Assembly (NCBI GenBank): GCA_014773175.1
Contig: VXCM01000155.1
Location: 62,001 to 126,000 of the forward strand
DNA: 64,000 nucleotides
Source: Lucifuga dentata
Taxonomy: Eukaryota; Chordata; Actinopteri; Ophidiiformes; Bythitidae
Reading direction: 5' to 3'
Part shown: positions 60,409-64,000 of the stretch, one piece after another
Numbering within the stretch: the stretch's first letter is position 1
Layout: each line of letters begins with the position of its first letter
Position numbers and translations under genes: made by a program
The notes under the pieces: generated by a model
Told to the model about the DNA's origin: nothing
Seen by the model: only the letters and a program-made list of their open reading frames with translations
Database searches by the model: none

Positions 60409-60543
60409 ACCAAGGATCCTCAGCTCCAGTTCTCATTGGACACCTACTCTGATCTTTTCTCTGTGTCTGCTACTGGAATCAGAAGATATCTCACCCTCCT
60501 GCAGCCACTGGACCGAGAGAAACAAGACTTCTATGCATTCACG
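60409..60543 (+). CDS. pcdh15: pcdh15 coding exon: EC4
   Basis: 135 bp, phase 0, acceptor CTCCAACAG. Residues 450-494: Thr-Lys-Asp-Pro-Gln-Leu, Tyr-Ser-Asp-Leu-Phe-Ser-Val, Thr-Gly-Ile-Arg-Arg-Tyr-Leu-Thr-Leu-Leu-Gln-Pro-Leu-Asp-Arg-Glu, Phe-Tyr-Ala-Phe-Thr. The Leu-Asp-Arg-Glu motif (483-486) is the EC4 calcium element. The donor is GTATTC, weaker than the other donors in the gene. The end was placed so that the next exon continues Thr-Met-Gln-Ala-Ser-Asp-Gly in line with mammalian PCDH15. Confidence 0.95.
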
Positions 60544-62490
60544 GTATTCTTGAGGCACTGCACATTTTATCTGTGCTTGAGAGAGAAACTGGAAAAAGTG
60601 TCTGAATGCATTTGAATGACTTTCCTAACCCCTGAGCTTTTGATAAAGCATTAAAAGTGATCCTGATGACATATTCTAACCTAGAGCAGATGTGAAAAGG
60701 GTAGGAAAGGATGAAGGAGAGAGGAAAGAGAAGAAGATGGTAGGAGAGGGAGACAAGGAGGACGTTGGGTGAATATGCAACAGCAGCCTCATGAATTCAG
60801 GTAATACTTTGACTTATGAGGTGGAGAATTGGATTTAAAAAAAAAGTGATGGGAGTCAAAATGGAGAGGAACGGAAAAGCAGGGTAGAAAAGAAATGAGT
60901 GGGAGTGTTTAGAAGAGCAGCAGGGAACAGAGAAACTGGGTAGAAAGTAGGTTGAGGGTGAGGAGGGAAAACAGGGAGAGTAGGAGGAAAAGAGGCAAAG
61001 CAAATGAGGAAATGGGAGGATATGTGAGTTGTACTTGTGCTTGTCACAAACAAGGAACCTTGAGTGCACAGTATGATTTTCCTCTGTGCATATGAATTAA
61101 AATTTATAGTTTAACGCTGGTCCTATTAATTGTTTATAATTTGACTAGCAGGGCTATTAAGGAGGATTGGCTCATTTCCAACATTCAGGCCAACACTTTG
61201 CTTTCGTGTTGCTCAATGCAGGGGTGCCGTTGCTCTGTATATTCCCCTCTTGATCAGTTTTTCTATCTCATTATGTTATATTCTCTCTCACTGTCTTCCT
61301 CTGATCTTTTCTTCTGTCTGTCATTCTCAGCTTCTCATTCCTAATCTAATTTCAGAGCAATCAAATTCAGTAGCATCTTCATTGGTGCGACACAGGGATC
61401 CTGGCTACTGCTCTGTGCCTCACCATAAGGCGAAAACCTGGCATTGTTACTTCGTATGGCAGTTTGTTATCTGTCAACGTCAGCCTGATTCACAGATTGC
61501 CAGTGTGTTAAGTTGTTGTACTTTTTTGCGTGCACGCGGCAGTTTAGAAGTTAAAGATGGAAAAAGCAGAAGGTTTGGTGCTCTGATTGAAAGGCAGAGG
61601 TGCACAATAATCATCCTGATGAAAGCCATGCAGGAAAAATTATAGGAGAGAGAGGAGAGGATGGGGAGATGGTTTAATTTAAAGGAGTCCATCAACTTTT
61701 TGGCAGATGAGCCGGTGGAGAATATTGTTAGTTGCTCAAAAGTCTGATATCGCTGCGTGTTTACATTGGTTCATACTCATGTTTTTGTTCCACGTAATGT
61801 GAAGTGAATAGTACAAATTAGGTCATCGGCGTGTGAACACAGAGATCTACCGTAACTGATGTTCTTGGTTTAGAGAAGAAGAAGTCTGGTTTTTAGAAAT
61901 ACTCTAGAGATTGGCTGAAGTAATTAAGACACAACAGGCACCTAAATTATCAGCCAGACTTGTATAGATTGTAAGTGAAGGTATCACTTTAGCCTGCAAA
62001 ATCAGTATTTCTAATGACACTTTATTTTATTTTTACATACAGCAGAATCAAAGTTAAAATGTTTATGTGCTCACAAAAGGGCAGAGGGGATCATGGCAAG
62101 ATTCCTGATGGGGACATTAAATAACATTGAAAAAGTCTAAAAGAAGTTGATTTCATTTCATTTTAAAGTTGTTACACCATTTTATTCATCCTGTTGAAAC
62201 CATAAATCCCTCCAGGATTATGGGCAAATCTGTGACTGGAACGCACCCGTGGAAGAGTGGGTTGGTTGTAAAATGTCTCTATTTCCATATAAGCCTAGGA
62301 ATAAATTTTAGGTATAATGTTAATCAAGGCTATTATTAGGTTTTATTTGGAGATGATTGGGGTTAAATAACTGTTCGGTGTGGTATTAGGATAGTCTGTG
62401 TGGGATTTCCAATTATGCCCATAACTGTAGTGGGATTGCAAAAATGAGTCTCACCCTCTATGCTCTCTCTTTCATTGTCTCTCTCTTCAG
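60544..62490 (+). other. pcdh15: Intron within EC4
   Basis: About 1.9 kb. 60690-61030 is purine-rich on the + strand (AGG/GAAA). The rest is plain AT-rich sequence. It ends with a CT-rich acceptor (CTCTCTTCAG). No exon or mobile element is recognised. Confidence 0.75.
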
Positions 62491-62640
62491 ATGCAAGCAT
62501 CAGATGGTGTCCAGCAGAGCATTCCTGTTACCGTGACAATAATGGTGTTGGATGCTAATGACAACACTCCTACTTTTGCTAATGTCTCTTATAATGTCGA
62601 TCTGTATACTGATATGATGCCTGGAGAAACTGTATTACAG
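62491..62640 (+). CDS. pcdh15: pcdh15 coding exon: EC4-EC5 linker and EC5 start
   Basis: 150 bp, phase 0, acceptor CTTCAG, donor GTACAC. Residues 495-544: Ala-Ser-Asp-Gly-Val-Gln-Gln, Val-Leu, the canonical calcium linker Asp-Ala-Asn-Asp-Asn-Thr-Pro-Thr-Phe (515-523), then Ser-Tyr-Asn-Val-Asp-Leu-Tyr-Thr-Asp-Met-Met-Pro-Gly-Glu. The linker is identical to mammalian PCDH15 EC4-EC5. Tyr-Thr-Asp replaces the usual Glu ligand position, as in mammals. Confidence 0.97.
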
Positions 62641-62802
62641 GTACACATACACAGTTAAACATTTACCAAAGTTATTGATTATACAGTTATAAAAATTTGC
62701 AGTATTTGCAACTTCATTTATCATATTACACATTTCATTTTGGTGTGTGTGTGTGCTGGCGTGTACATTTAATTTTTTTTTTTTGTACATATCTCTGTCC
62801 AG
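62641..62802 (+). other. pcdh15: Short intron within EC5
   Basis: 162 bp bounded by GTACAC and GTCCAG; AT-rich, with a T run at 62773-62784. Confidence 0.85.
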
Positions 62803-62894
62803 CTGTCAGCAGTTGATCATGATGCAGGACCCAATGGTCAGATCACCTATCGGATCTTGGCTGGCGACCAGGGACACTTTCTTATCAGCAACAA
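62803..62894 (+). CDS. pcdh15: pcdh15 coding exon: EC5
   Basis: 92 bp, phase 0 to 2, acceptor TGTCCAG, donor GTAAAT. Residues 545-574 plus two bases: [16 protein letters not shown], with the Asp-His-Asp calcium motif at 549-551, then Gly-His-Phe-Leu-Ile-Ser-Asn. Translating past the exon end gives a stop at the donor, which supports the border. Confidence 0.96.
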
Positions 62895-63086
62895 GTAAAT
62901 ATGCCTCTCACAAAGTCACATTAGAATGCTTTCTATTGCCTAAGTGCAAGAACCAAAGTGGTGACAATAGATAAATGCAATGTAGAGCCATGTGATGGTT
63001 ATCACAACAATGGATTTATTAATGTTAATATGTTATACGTTACACCTAGTTATCATCAGATAAGATGAAATGAACTCTTTTCACAG
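62895..63086 (+). other. pcdh15: Short intron within EC5
   Basis: 192 bp between GTAAAT and TTCACAG; no features. Confidence 0.85.
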
Positions 63087-63188
63087 GACTGGGATCATTA
63101 CTGTAGCACCAGGTGTTGAGCTCACTATGGGGCGGAGCTATGCTTTAACTGTGGAAGCTATGGATAACGGGCCTACAGCTCACAGAAG
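63087..63188 (+). CDS. pcdh15: pcdh15 coding exon: EC5 (last exon in window)
   Basis: 102 bp, phase 2 to 2, acceptor TTCACAG, donor GTAGGG. Residues 575-608 plus two bases: [29 protein letters not shown] at the end is the EC5 Ala-Xaa-Asp type calcium element, here Ala-Met-Asp as against Ala-Ala-Asp in mammals. The reading frame is still open, so EC5 is completed, and EC6-EC11, the membrane segment and the cytoplasmic tail are encoded, outside this window. Confidence 0.95.
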
Positions 63189-64000
63189 GTAGGGCGTGTC
63201 TCTCTGTGTGTGTCTGCATCCCCATTAGTCTGGTGCTGGAAGGGTCGTTATACATTAATTGTTAGGCACTCATATCCTTCATTCTATTTCTTTTCCATTT
63301 TCCCAAACCAACATTTTCCAAAGAAGCATTTTTAGTTTCAGAAATACACAACAAATTTCAGTTTTACTTTGGCAAATAGTCTAAGAGGAAAAAATGGATA
63401 GTGTGAGAAAAAGGAAAAGCAAATGCAGGAGGAAAGCCAGTCACTAAAAGAAGGCAATCAAACCAAAACATAATGGGTAGGTAAGTGGGTGCTATGCTAC
63501 AAGTTGTTCCATTTTGAGAAGAAGAAGAAGGAAAATTACACTCTGCACTTCAGAAAAGGGACACTTTCAATCTTTGCTGGCACATATGGGGCATAAAAGA
63601 TAAATGTCATAGATTGTAAAAGACACAAATAAAAATGCAGGTGTAATGCTGAAAGTTGTGCACTTTGCCCCTGTCATGATCTCAGAGAATAAGCTAAATA
63701 ATCAGCTAAATTGCCTCATGTACTTCTGTGTCTCCTATGTCCTTCATCTAGATTTGTCTTTAATGGATTAAATCAATAAAAACTATAACTTTCACTAACT
63801 CAGGCAATCTCATAAAATATATGTGTGTGTATATATATATATATATCTTTTAATATTTTGGGTAATCAATGCATATTGATGTAATAACTGAAGCCTGGCA
63901 GAAAGTTTTTAAGTTGTGAAATCTTAGTTTCAGCAATTATTTAGCAAAATGTGTCTAAGAACAGAAACAAATCAAAGTAATAGCATCGTTCACCACTGGA
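63189..64000 (+). other. pcdh15: Start of the next intron
   Basis: 812 bp beginning GTAGGG. It holds an AT/GT microsatellite (63818-63846) and nothing else recognised. The next expected exon, completing EC5, is not in the window. Confidence 0.7.

Overview
The window is vertebrate genomic DNA, almost certainly a teleost fish. It is AT-rich, dense in CA/GT, CT/GA and GATA microsatellites, full of short terminal-inverted-repeat DNA elements and tRNA-derived SINE fragments, and its coding sequence lies in short exons separated by long introns. No bacterial, viral or organellar gene organisation is visible. About 20 isolated N characters, mostly inside homopolymers, mark short-read assembly gaps.

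I recognise one protein-coding gene, on the + strand throughout: the 5' part of protocadherin-15 (pcdh15; teleosts carry a and b copies and I cannot tell which this is). Its product is the lower strand of the hair-cell tip link and binds cadherin-23 through EC1-EC2. I place a probable non-coding first exon ending at 2938, a signal-peptide exon (ATG at 22122) and 13 constitutive coding exons up to 63188. These join in frame with canonical AG/GT borders and encode about 608 residues: signal peptide, EC1, EC2, EC3, EC4 and most of EC5. The gene continues beyond the right edge. Two very short exons are also proposed. One is 15 bp (30577-30591) and adds the Trp-Gln-Tyr-Glu segment known from mammalian PCDH15 splice forms. 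The other is 21 bp (57315-57335) and sits where mammals have the 7-residue exon 12a insert.

Layout: 1-2330 upstream, nothing gene-like; 2330-2938 GC-rich probable first exon with upstream ORFs; 2939-22103 a 19 kb intron; 22104-31442 signal peptide, microexon and the first EC1 exon; 31443-39623 an 8 kb intron with nested transposons and a 928-bp tandem duplication; 39624-47207 EC1-EC2 exons; 47208-54254 a 7 kb intron with two foldback structures and a degenerate tRNA-Thr; 54255-63188 EC3-EC5 exons, with a minisatellite/MITE composite in the intron before the last EC4 exons; 63189-64000 intron.

The rest of the window is repeats. They include a MITE family with at least four copies, a Tc1/mariner-type MITE nested in one of them, a 503-bp foldback element with matching 8-bp flanks, a 1.1-kb palindromic array, a TA-flanked MITE inside a roughly 45-bp minisatellite, V-SINE-like remnants, and several likely assembly duplications next to N gaps. 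No second protein gene was found in the introns.
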